Assembly (NCBI GenBank): GCA_009792885.1
Contig: WMCF01000008.1
Span: 19,581,578-19,645,577, forward strand
DNA: 64,000 nucleotides
Origin: Eremophila alpestris peregrina
Lineage: Eukaryota; Chordata; Aves; Passeriformes; Alaudidae
Direction of reading: 5' to 3'
Shown: positions 1 through 12,128 of the stretch, in pieces
How the letters are laid out: each line of letters begins with the position of its first letter
How positions within the stretch are numbered: position 1 is the stretch's first letter
Made by a program: the position numbers and the translations under genes
The notes under the pieces: generated by a model
Databases searched by the model: none
What the model was told of the DNA's origin: nothing
Seen by the model: only the letters and a program-made list of their open reading frames with translations

Positions 1-698
1 TGGTTGTAAAATACCGTCAGATCTTTTTAGGGCTTCTTGCAATGATTTTTCATATAAGACTTCTAAGGAATATCTTTTGGGTCATGTAAAAATAGGACTT
101 AAAGAGTAGAATTTCCATGGCAGCATTCTGAAGCTCATCCTGCCTGTTTAGCTGGCCCTGTGCCTTGCACTGGGAGCATTTCAGTATGTTCTTGAGGAAA
201 ATGTTGTGAGGAGGAGGAGGTTTGTTAAGAACTAGCTAAAGTTTAGACAGCCAGAGGGCTGTATGAAAAAGATGGGCATTATCTAAGCCAGAAAAGAACT
301 AGGTTGATGAAAATTGGAAAAAGATTGTACCAGATTTTTAAAAACAAACCATAGGAGAAGGCAATAACTTCAAGATAATGCAGTGTTTGTAAATGAAATC
401 ATAACATCCTATTTTAGAGAAATTAGGAAAAAGTCTGTAAAAACGCCCAATAAATAGGAAAAAGCAATTTAAATAAATGTCAGTTAAGCAGAGCATGTAT
501 ATTAAAAGCTGAAAATAATTTCCAGTAGTCCAAATGACTAGTTGTACAAATGGTTCTCATTTGAAGGGGACAGATATCTTCAGGTGCAGCGTATTTTCAG
601 ATAGCAGGAACCAAAACTATGATCTGTAGAGAGCAAGTGATAACTCCGCAGAAGGAAAGCTACTCAAGAAAGAAAACAAAACCATAATTATTCTACAT

Positions 699-1253
699 GA
701 ATCACAGAACAGTTATGGTTGCAAGGGACCTCTGGAGAACATCTAGTCCAAACCTCCTGCCAAGGTACTGTCCCTTATAGCAGGTGACAGAGGAACCTGT
801 ACAGGTAGATTTTGGGTGTCTCCAGACAGGGGGATTCCATGACCTTCCTGGGCAGCCTGTTCCAGAGCTCTGTTATCCTCAGTGTGAAGTCTTATGTTGA
901 GGTGTTTTAGTTTATGGCCTTTGCTCACTGGGCACAGGTGAAAAAGTCTGGCACCATCCCCTTGGCACCTGCCTTTGAGATATTTATATGCATTCATGGG
1001 ATCCCCTCTCAGTCTTCCTAAGACTAAATAAGCCCTGCTCCCACAAGTCTTTCCTCGTAAGAGAGATGCTCCAGTCCCCAAATCATCTTTGTGGCCTCTG
1101 CAGGACCCTCTCCAGTCATTTTTTGTCTTTCCTGTACTGAGGAGCCCAGAACTGGACACAGCACTCCAGGTGTGGCCTCACTGGGGCCAGTAGAGGGGCA
1201 GGATCACCTCCTTCAACCTGCTGGCCACACTCTTCCCAGGGCACACCAGGATA
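699..1253 (-). mobile_element. CR1 LINE 3' fragment, inverted relative to CADPS2
   Basis: Read on the + strand, this is the reverse complement of a typical avian CR1 tail. It starts with a degenerate copy of the CR1 terminal motif (aatcacagaac), then the 'ggacctctggagaac-atctagtccaaac' type of sequence. It continues through the 'tgggcagcctgttccagagctctg' and 'agcccagaactggacacagc' landmarks of the CR1 3' region. About 555 bp remain, so the element is strongly 5'-truncated, as is usual for CR1. The open frame it carries on the minus strand (743-1159) is not a reverse transcriptase segment and has no coding meaning. Family assignment is by recognition of landmarks; the subfamily was not determined. 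Confidence 0.93.
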
Positions 1254-1357
1254 TCAAACTGTAATGGTTTTAATGACTTCAGTTGCTGTCTATGGCTACA
1301 TTTGTTCCATCTCCAGGAAGGGATATAGCAGACGAAAAAGAGCCATAGGAAAAAACA

Positions 1358-1420
1358 TTATATATATATATATATATTTGTATATTTGTGTATTTTTGTG
1401 TATATATTTTATATTTATTT
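1358..1420. repeat. TA-rich simple repeat
   Basis: An alternating TA run of about 19 bases (1358-1376) is followed by imperfect TA/TTTG repeats to about 1420. It lies just past the CR1 fragment. It is ordinary low-complexity DNA and probably length-variable. Confidence 0.85.
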
Positions 1421-4114
1421 GTAAACCAGAGAGCAGATTATAAAAGCTCTTCAGCAAGGGTGCTGGAGTAAATGCAACTCCTCTCTCAGTTTCTGAAGCA
1501 TAGAAGAATTGCCAAAGTTCCTGATGCTTAAGAAACTGTTAAGATTCACTGGATGGGAGGGGGAAAATGGATGTGGAAAATTAGGAGCAGTTTAATAAAA
1601 GTTGATTGCCCACAAACTGTAGTTACAAATGTGTTAGATGAAAGCAACCATATCCACGGGGAAGGAGAGCCTGCAATTAAACTGAGTGTAAAACATCTGT
1701 AACTGGTAACAATCAGTATAACTGAGAATATGTTAAATGTAGGAGATTGATATGAGAAATATTCACAGGGGTAGTGGAGAAGAGAAATTCTGTAGTTACC
1801 AAGACAAAGGTGCATGCTTTCTGCCTCTAATTCAGCACTTCTTGGAGTTCCTATAAGAAGAAAAAAAATTCTATAAATTAAAATACCAAGGGTGTTACTC
1901 AGCATCTTTTCTGATTAATCTTCTATTAAACTAGTTTTAGTTTGGGCAGAAGGAGACACAATTTTTGCTATATGTCTTGTTAATGCAAGAAGAAAAATAC
2001 TATAACAGTAAATAATATGACGGTCATTAATTCTTTGGGTAGACCTTCATATGAGGTTGTTGCTTGGAACCTTTAAAATCAGAATAGCTACAGCCTTGAT
2101 ATATTAGTTAAATATAAGCTAGGTTTCCCTTATCAGACTTCACATATGGTAACTGAGTCAGATTCCTTGCTCAGAAGGTTAAATATTTGTTTTCTAAAGA
2201 TGTAAACAAGGTCACGTTAAGCTTGTGAGCAGTTTCTGACTTTAGGAGCTACAATAGCTTCTCCAGAGCTTTTATCTATATTTCTGTCTACTCCATTGGC
2301 ATTTGATCTTCTTTGAGGCTTGTCTCCAGTGATTTTTCATGCTTGTATTTATGTATTTTTAATTAATTTGTTGCTGGTTAAAACAGATTACCATGCCTAA
2401 CAGGAGGAACTAAGAATAAAGATTGCTTCCTCCCAGGTGAATGTTGTAATATTAATCCAAAGAGCCAAATTCCCATGCCTCAGCAGTATTAGGAAGATGG
2501 AGAGGGCTCCTTGACTGAGGAAAGTCAGTCTCTTCATTGGTGGAGAATTTGTTCTTTAGAAAACAGGAGGTTCAGATTTAATTCTCCCAACCTCCATCAC
2601 CTCACACTGTGAAGGAACTGGCTTCTTGCCTGTGTTTCAGTTAAATTATTTGACCATTTCTCTCCACGACTGTGAGGCAAGTCAGGTCAGCCAGCTTGAT
2701 GCTTGACAGGAGAGCTCTGAAGAGAAATAAGATCTTTAAATATCATCTCTTTTGTCTGTGTTTAGACATCTGTGAACTCTGTAATGTTATGCCAAAGCTT
2801 CTGGTACAGTGCTTTTAGCATGTGGAGGCACCTAGGCCTGGAATTTCTGCTGCATGGTAAATTCCTACCAACAGAGCTGCAGGGTCTTTCTGAGGTCTGT
2901 GCCTGAGTTTTCCCAGCTCCTTGTGTTATAAAGAGCTTCTGATATCTGTATGCCACAAGTACTTAAATAATTGATGGTTTAAATAATTGGAAAAGAGTGA
3001 AATGGTTTTTAGGATGTGTATGTAAATGCTTTCAAATGTAGTGGTTTGAGAATTCATTTAAGGTGACCTTAGTGAAAAGTGCCTGTGGGAGGATTTCTCT
3101 CCCCCCATCTCACTGTCCCCACTGCATAGCCAAGCTGTGAGCCAGGTTTGTCAACTCAAAGAGAAATAGAGCAGGTTTTAATTATCCATTTTTTGTTAAT
3201 TTTCAGCTGGATCAGCTCCTTGATTTATATGTCTGAGTCACAGAATTGAGCTAATCAGCAGATTTGAGTCAGCTGCCAGATAGCCACTGATCACTTGATG
3301 AGGAACTTGGGCAAGAGGAATTGGCTGCCTTTTGGTGGCTGCCAGTCTCAGATTATCATCAGCATTTTCGCTCAAGACTACTTCTTTTTCCTAGCATTTT
3401 AATAATTTGCAGGGGAAATTGAATGATAATATTATTGGTCTTGTTAGATGTAATTATTTAGGTGACAGAGCTGGTGTTAATGAACACACACAATAATTCC
3501 AATTTCATCAATGAAAGAACTTAAATGGTAATACAGAAAATAAGTGGACAATGCTTCTTCACCTTTTTTTCAGCATTCTAGTTGTCTGGTTGACAGCTCC
3601 TAGAGTTCTCAACTAGATAAAATGGGAAAATCTGAATTATTGTCTTCTGATCCCAACTGAAATATCAGAAGATGTTATCTAAAAGGATGAGAAAGTCAAT
3701 AACAGTTCCGTTGAGTTTTAGATTGATAACATTGATCTCTACAACTGTGTTGGACTCAGAAGCTGATATTGCTTATGTAGCATTTATGCAAAGTCTCTGT
3801 GGTATTATGGATTATTTTGAAGCTGTCTCAAATCCTTCCGTTTTTTCTTCTCTAAATAAAGCTGCAGAATGGAAACCCAGCCTCAGCTTTGCTCTAAAAC
3901 TAAAACCAACCAACCAAAAACCACTAAATGAAGCATAGCATAATATCCAGAAAGTGCTAGCAAATTAGGGTTCCTAAGTTACCTTTGGGCTGGAACCATG
4001 CCATATATGACAATTTGTAACAAAACTGCCTTTTTTTCCCTCACATTATGACTTCCTTACCCATTAACTCTGTGGGCATAATGTTTAAAAATGGGCACTG
4101 TTCATAAACAGTGT

Positions 4115-4169
4115 TTTTGATGAAGAAAACTGTGCATAGAGAGTTCTTTTGATGAAGAAAACAGTGCAT
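4115..4169. repeat. Short tandem duplication, about 32-bp period
   Basis: The 23-base stretch at 4115-4137 (ttttgatgaagaaaac, then tgtgcat) recurs at 4147-4169 with a single substitution (T to A). The spacer is nine bases. It looks like a fairly recent local duplication inside the intron. Confidence 0.85.
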
Positions 4170-7100
4170 CCAGTTTAATGTCTTTGCTCAGTTTAGTGTT
4201 AGTTCTGAGTGTGGCTGGGTAGCCATGAGAAAGGGGCCTGGGCCATATTTCAGTGGCTGCTGCACATGGAGTTGGGGAGACCTTGGATGAGCGGAAGATG
4301 TGTCTTCTTGGATATTTCCTAGGAATATTCCAGCAGGGAGCATTCCCAGTCTTACAGGCTATAGAGAGAAAAACTAAGGGTTAAAAAGGTAGCATCTTGC
4401 TTTTAATTAAGTTCTGAGAAATACTGCTAGTTAGCATGAGCCTTTATTTGAAGTAAAGCTAAAATCTGGTCAAATTTCAGTATAAATCTGTTTCTGTTGC
4501 TGGTATTGAGACATAACTGCCTTTTTTTAGGTTTTAATTTAGGGTTTTTTCAAATCTAGAAGTGGCTGCTTAGTTTGGCATTTTTTCATTCTTGATGTCA
4601 GTTGTTCTTTGCATCCCAAAAGATCAAAGCTCGTGCATGACAGTGAAGTTTTCCTGCCTTTTGTCAATGTATTTATGAACTGCCTCTATGATGGTTCCAC
4701 TGCCAGTTTCTTACTTGGTGACTTTGCAGCTCTAATTGCTTCCGGATTGCATGGCTCAAGCTGAACCTTGCTCTGTGCCTGGAAGCTCCCAAGTTTTTCG
4801 TATAATTTAATGCAGACAGATTACAAATGCAACTGCCAAAATGTATAATAGCTTGAGATGTTGAGCTTGGCTCTGTCAGTGTGTGGAGAAGTGCCTGCCA
4901 ACACCAATTGGATGTGCTGAGCCAGAATGAGGGCAGCTCCAGGTAATGCCAAGGCAGCATTCTGGTATTTGCTGTAGTTTCCATGTGTCTTGGAGATGTG
5001 TGCATCTTCCTAAGCTGTGGCTGCTCCACAAGCACGTGCTCTGGGATGTGGCAGAGCTGCTGCACAGCTTTGCTCCAGTGTGCTGGGTTTTGTAGTTGGA
5101 ATCTGACAGTCTTGTTTTGCAACTCATTTCTCCTTGACTTGAAAATAGAATTCACTCTTTTTGTCTTGTTGGGTAAATGGGTACTGACTTTGTGACTGCA
5201 GCATCTATTAGACTTACCTTCCAGTACTGTCTTGCTTGTTCCAGTTTTTTTCCTTTTCTTAATCTTTACCTCTTACCCATTCAAATTGTCTAGCCTTTTG
5301 CCTGTTTCATGTTTTATGGGCTCAGTTCCTAGTGTGAGGGTGAGATAATTAGAATTATTTCACGGAATGGAGCCATGAATTCTGAAATGACACCGTAATA
5401 CAACTTCTAAGTACACACTTACTGCTTCTATTGTAACTGATTTTTCTCCGTATTTAAATAATGATCATGATGAATATGCAAATTCTACAGGAAATTAACC
5501 TGTCAGTAGTAATAAGTGTGTTGAAAGGTACAATCATTTGTAGAATTGACCATGATAAGGAGGTTGTTTCTGGCTGTCATAAAATTTATGATTAAAATAA
5601 AAAACCTTTAGGGATTATTCTGGGCTCTTTGGACCATCAAATTAGAAAATCTGTGTTAGAAGATGACAGAAGGCTCTTGGTATGAGTAATGTGTTTCAGA
5701 AGTTGGCAGATGAATAGTGCAAATGTTTCCAAATAGCCTGACGCAAAATTGAGTTACTTTTTTATAAAAACTACTTAGATCAGTGTAAGTCTGCTTCTTA
5801 GATAAGTAAGTGGGAAATATGTTTTGAGAATAGTCTAAAAGAAGCTGTAATAAAAATGAAAAATCTTATGCATTAGTGGAATTATGACTAGAAATTGAGT
5901 GGAATAACAGTACAAAGACTAAAATGAGGAGAATTTGTGATCAGACTTTGGCATTGCAGTGTTCAAGATTTAGCCTTATGGGTGAGAAGAGATGGGTGGT
6001 CTTCTCTCTAGGCATTAAAAATGAATGATGATGTTGACAAATAGGCTAGTCACAATAACCAAATAACTTAAGCTTTATCTTGGTGTAAATAGAGCTGTCT
6101 TTACAGCAGGAGGGTAATGTTTGTTTCTTTTTCCATCCTCAGTTCCCCACACTGTACTTGTTGCTGAGAGCTATGAAGCAAAAAAGTTCACAACTCTGGG
6201 TTTTTTTTGGGAGGGGTCGTTAATCATAAGAACTCTGTGAAGGTTTTTTTTTTCTGCTTCTATGTGTAACTGTCCAACAAAACTCTGTAAGATCTTGAAT
6301 TACACTGGGTAGATAACTAGATTTTGTCCCTTGGTATACAACCATAATTATCTCTAAGCAAGAGCTTCCTCTCATTGTAATAGTTTCAGACTGCCCCATT
6401 AATTGCAAATGAAGTTTCATAGGTTGTTCTGCTAGTATCAGCACCTCCCTCTGGAAGCCCAGGAAAGGCAAGGCATGGTTGTGGAAATGCTGAGGGAGGA
6501 GGAGAAAGGCATAGGGACAATGTCTTCCCCATCATCCCAGCCTGGGTGCAAATTTTCTTACCTCACCTCCAAGTTTTTTGGACTTTAGCCGTTACCTGAG
6601 CAGTGTGGACACTATGGAGGTCAGGGGCACTGTGAACTTTACAGGCTGCAGCAATTCCTGTAAGAGGTAGAGGCAATAACTGGGGGGTGTGACTGTAGAG
6701 AAGTTGTTATTGTTCACTTTTTGTGTTTAAAGTTAAATTTAAGACACAAAATAAAATCTTTGCCATAGAATACTACTAGCAAGGCAAAATAGTTGATGAT
6801 TGTATAAAATAAATAAATAAGAAATTGAAAGTGTTTCTGACTTGAGATGGTATCTTGAAAGGTAATCTTAAAAATGGTCTAGAGAACATTGAAGTGTAGT
6901 GAATTTATATTTTCTAAAACTTAACTACTCTAAAGAGAGAGCAAACTATGACTAAGAAGCCTCAAAGTTACCATTAAAGCTATTTGGACCTTGACATGTA
7001 ATTGGAATGTATAAAAATAGTCGAACTTGTAAAAGTTTGCATTCTGCATGCTAAAATCTAGAGGGATTAAACTGCAGGCCAACTGCTCATTAATCTTCCC

Positions 7101-8687
7101 ATTGAAACATTGCTGTCTGAAGTGCAGCCAGCTGGGTGATTATTAAATCTGAGGAAGGATTAAGATTTAGAATGCATTTTTAAGCTTTTTTGTGTATTAT
7201 AACTTTTCTGCTGACACCATGAATTGATAGCCCTTGTGAAAAATTAATCAAGGAAAATGTATTGTTGTTTTTTGACACACAAATATTACACTTAATAAAG
7301 AGGGAGAGAGGGAATGTATTTATGATAAAGTCTGGTCTTTTAAGAAAGTTGTATTGGAGTAAAAATATTTGTAAGACTGCAGTTACCAGCTAAATCTTAC
7401 ATGCCAATGGCATAGAGTTTGCCAGCCCTGAATATCCTTCATAACCTTCCAGAATAGAAATGCTTTCTAATGAATGATGAGCTGGTGTTGCTGTTGAGAA
7501 ATGTCCACACAAATAATAATGCATTCTAAGTGCAAAGACGTAACAAACAATTCCCCAAGCACTCCCATTTTCATGATGCATTGTCCCTGTCTGCAGTTGC
7601 ACTTACATTCCATTGTTCTTATCTTCCTCTTAAAACAGAAAGACTGAAGTACAGATTGTCTTTTGGGAGAAGCAAGGAAGCGGTTTTTATAACACCAAAT
7701 ACATTCTCATCACAAAACCAGTATTATCCATCCCATCAGCTTGCAATTAAACTCAACTGTGTTGTTCCATGCTGTTTCTCCCGAAATGATTCCAAGTCTG
7801 CTGTTGTGACTGTTTAGAACTTCTGGAAGGCATCTGCACCTCTTGCCTTGGGGTGTTTTGTAGAACAGTCTGGACAATGAATCTTTGCAAGCTTCTCTGT
7901 CCTAAATGTGGCAAGAGAGGTTCCTCTAGGGACTGCTTCAAAGCAGAGCCTGCATTAGGAGCTCTGGGTTGTCCTCTGGAGCAGTGTACCCTTGCCCAAG
8001 ATATGGAAAGGGGTCTAAAATGGGTGAATTGCGTAGCTAAGCATGGGCTGTGGGACAGTTTGTACTCCTTTAATCTTCTAGTTTGCATCTCTTTATTTAC
8101 TTGACTCCAGTCAAGCAGTTCTAAATACCTGTGGCAGTTGTCACCTTCTTTTCTCCTGTTCAGCCCATTAGCTCTTACTTCCCTTATTTTAGTAATGATG
8201 GAAGTATTTTTTAAACAGCTGTAGTGAACTATCCTACCAGCTGTTGGGTCATGCAGGAGGCAGTAGGTGCAAGCAGCCTTTTCTATTTGGCTTTGGGGTG
8301 TGAAGTACACAGTTGTGGCTCTTTCTCACTGATCTTTTGCTCTGCCACTTCTGCACAGTACATCTAATTCTCAGGAGTACTGTTAAAACGATGTCACCCT
8401 TCATAGGATACAAAAGAAGTTTTGTCTTAGATTGAAAGTGGCTGTGTTTTCCCATGTCTGTTGTTGCTCTAAATCCTGGGGATCACAGCAGGAGAAAGGT
8501 GCTATATTGATAGGTTGTTCATCATCAATAAGCCTTCAAAGGCTTAGAGTGTCTACTCTTTCCTTGTGACTACTCAAGTTTTGCAGTATTCACTGTGTGT
8601 CAGTTCTTTTCCAGTTTCCTTAGGCCACAGAGTGAAGTCAGTGCTTTAACCTTTCTCCCTACCCAGCAGCGCCCTTTCTACACGACC

Positions 8688-8700
8688 AAAAAAAAAAAAA
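8688..8700. repeat. A13 homopolymer
   Basis: Thirteen consecutive A bases follow 'cacgacc'. No retroposed gene body is recognisable immediately upstream, so I call it a simple homopolymer, not a poly(A) tail. Confidence 0.8.
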
Positions 8701-11700
8701 GCCACTAAAACTAATTAGTACAGGGAAAGAAAGTGGCAGGTTATTTGCCTAAGTTGTCAGTTTGCTGGCACTTTTTCAGTCGCTAAAAGAGAAAAAAAAT
8801 AATGTTATGAGACAACATTTCAGGTGGCTTCAGCCCAATTTCTGTTTGCTCATGTCCTTTTTGAGCATTCAGCTGCAGTGGCAGAATGTACAAACTAGAA
8901 ATGAAAAAGTGACATTGATCAGTAAAAAAATATATGTTCTGAAACAGTGTCCTCACTTTGCATGAAAGTATTTAGTGTGGTGTTGGGCGATAGGACTGAA
9001 AGGATCTCAGCAGACCTGGTCTGACTATAGAGTGCCTGGTACTATGTTTAAAAATAGAGATATAGTAGTATCAAACCAAGAGCTATTCAAACTAAAAGCT
9101 GTTAATCTATACTCAGGTGAAAATGGTTAATGCAGAAGCACATTAATGGTAATAGGGTAGTGAAATAACCAATTCTTTTCATCTCTGACAAAATGAACCC
9201 AGTGCAATACCAGTGATGAAAACTGTCACTTACATAACTTCCACTTTCAGTCAAGTGGAATAAAAACTCGAACTTCAAGTGACTCCAGAGGAAAATTTCG
9301 AGAAGTGAAGGACTATTTTCCCTTCTTTATTGTACTTGCCCATTTACTTCAATTTTTCTCACAGTTAATGCAAGAAATTGGATTTTATATTTAGTAACAT
9401 TGTATCCTAAGAGGTAGCGCTATCATAAGAGATAAAGTGCTGGGGTTTCTTGTGAGTTGTGCAGCACTGAGTAAACACGAAAAAGTCAGAGAACTGAGGA
9501 AGTTTTTAGCAAGGCAATTGAAAATGTGAGTTACTGATTTTAAGCAGATAAATGTTTTTCTCAAGTTTGCAGGTACCAGAGGTAGTTTTGCATAAACTAG
9601 TCATCGTCTGTTGATTGTGAAATAGATAAATAAGCTAAGTAAATGGGGGTTTTTCCTAATCCTTTTTAGCAAGACTCTGTTTGCTACTCTTTATTTCTGT
9701 GTAAATATGTTTCCTTTTGGAAGGCTTTTTTTTTCAGTCTTTACTTTCTTCTTTCTGCTTTATTATTTTTGTCAGCTTTTGTTGCCCTTCATCTTCTTCC
9801 CTAATAGTCAGGAATTTGCTAGAAAATAGGGACCAGTTGTGAGGTGAGAGTAAGCCTTTTTACAGTGACATCACCAAGGCCTGCTGTGTTAAGATTCAAT
9901 TAAAAAGCCTTTTTCAGTCTTACGCTATTTGAAATAGACCCTTTAAAATTCTCCTAACCTGGAACTTTCCAGTGGCCACCAAAGGGAGGAGTTCTGGTCA
10001 GATAGAATCAGCATACTGGAGAGCAAGCTGTTAGCTCTCTTATAAAGAGGAAGGAAACTCTGGAAGCAATGTGCTGATCAGCTCCTAATGCTTTCATTAA
10101 ATTCCACCTTACGAATCAAAAAAATGCACTTTGGTAAAAAGAGGCTTTGCAAATTACTTCATTGTCAGGTAGATGGTGATGGACATAACCAAGCACAGTG
10201 AGCACGTTAAAACCCTACACAGTGGAGGAAGAAATTCCTAATAAGGTCAAGGAAAACCTCTGCTTTGTATTTCCCTACTGAAGCGGTTTCTTGTCTGCTT
10301 TAATTGCCAATTCTTGGATAAACGGGGGAAGTAGCAGAAGAATAGGTTGTTGGTGACTTACCTGGCTTAGTGACAACACAAGCCCTGCACTTAACTTGCA
10401 AGCAAACAAATGTGTTCATCAAAGCATGAAACTCTTCTCCCTCCCTTTGGAATTGTGTGTTGCTCAATATAAAGTAAACTTCTCCTTGTGCTTATGGTCT
10501 GTATCAGTCAATATATTAAAAAGATATTGAAAACATCTCATGTTTAGCATGGAGTTGGGTTTTTCTTGCTGTGATGCTAATTAATATCTTCCCCTAGCAG
10601 CTGAAGTACCATTTCTGCTGTGGAAGTATTGAACTTCATGATTTATTCTAGATCCACTGTTTGGGGTCTGTTCTTTCTTCTATATCTGAAGGTCTTGAGA
10701 AACATCTACAGGGATAATACAGCTTTTTTTATCAGGAGAGAGTTGATGAATAGAAAAGCCTGGGCCTGTACAGAAGCTACTCAGTCTCCAGTGACATATG
10801 CTTTATTTCCACAATTAAATAGGAATGATGGGTTGACCATATAGGTGTGATTTCAGACTTTGTGGCATTGCCTACAGCATTTGTACACCATCCTAGCCAG
10901 AAGAAAAGCAATATGCAGAAGGAGTAGTGTTTTCTCACAAGCAGCATGTGGACTGGACAAAGAATTATAAAGATGTCTTTTAACAGCTGGCTGCCTCTTA
11001 TGTTTTAGCAAACCAAGCATAACAACATTTTTAAATATGCAGATCTATTTCTGCTGGTTTTTTACCTAATTATCAGATAATATCTCCCTAGCATAGACAA
11101 CTGGAAGATGAGAAGTCATTTTGGTAATTGCTTGCTTGTAATTACCTTCATGCAGGGTCTAGCATAAGCATTCTCAGGCATCATCTTTGGAGAAGATTTA
11201 CATCTTTGTGGCTGCTGGAGTTGAATATATGGCTGTGGATCAACCTGCAGAGATCTAAAATGATGTGATCATTGATTGCCTGTGTGAGTAAAGTCACTCA
11301 GGAGGGACTATGTCTGGGTGATATTTGGAGAAAACTTCTACAGAATCCTGGTACCACCTGAGGGCCAGTACTGATGCACAAATCCCTCAACATGCTTCAG
11401 CCTGAGCAATGGGGCTTGGTCAAAGGGGAAACTGTACTCTTAAAGTGCAGATCACAATGCCTGTTCCAAGTGGAGGCATAGCAAAAGTAATGTCCACCCA
11501 TACTCATGTAGGCAATAATCTATATACTATGTCTCACTGGGAGGCAAAAACTATTATTGCTGCTGTCAGCTGTGAAAGGAGAATAAATATGCTTGTTTAA
11601 AAGGGTAGCTGGTTAACTTTAATAAATGAATCCAGGAGAAAACACTGCTTCTGGGTAAAACAGTTTTGTGGATTTTTTATGGTGATTGTCACTATACCTT

Positions 11701-12112
11701 TGCTTGTTCTTATGCCCAAGGCATGAACATTGCAGTATACAACTCTGTGAAATGTGTTGCCATCAGGAACAGCAGTTTGGGAAGACATTGGCAATTGCTT
11801 GTGCATTTTGAAAAAGGTGGCAAAGAACAAATCCCTGTGCTCAGTGTTGTGTACCTTACAAGCATGTACCCCTGGAGCAGTAGCACACATTTTAATTTTC
11901 AAGAGTTTGAGTTGTGGTGGGCTTTGTTTTTTTTACAGATAGCTGGTTGCTAAGCTGCAGTAAATAACCAGTGTGCAGCCGTAGTGCCCAAAAGAGCTGA
12001 AGAAAGCAAAGTAAATCATCTGAAGATTTCAACTTGTGATGATTTCTGAACCATTAATCTTAAGAAGAAGAAATCATAGCTTAATGTGCTCAGGAAGGGT
12101 AGTAGATATATT

Positions 12113-12128
12113 AAAAAAAAAAAAAAAA
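12113..12128. repeat. A16 homopolymer
   Basis: Sixteen consecutive A bases. No flanking target duplication or retrocopy is recognisable, so it is listed as a simple repeat. Confidence 0.8.

Noticed and set aside
743..1159. 138-codon minus-strand open frame
   Set aside because: It lies within the 3' untranslated-type region of a CR1 fragment and does not resemble CR1 reverse transcriptase.
4673..5155. 160-codon open frame on the minus strand
   Set aside because: Composition is irregular, no family is recognised, and competing frames exist on both strands.
7753..8310. 185-codon open frame on the minus strand
   Set aside because: No recognisable domain and no supporting splice or promoter context. 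It overlaps other open frames on both strands. One frame of this length is about what chance gives in 64 kb on six frames.
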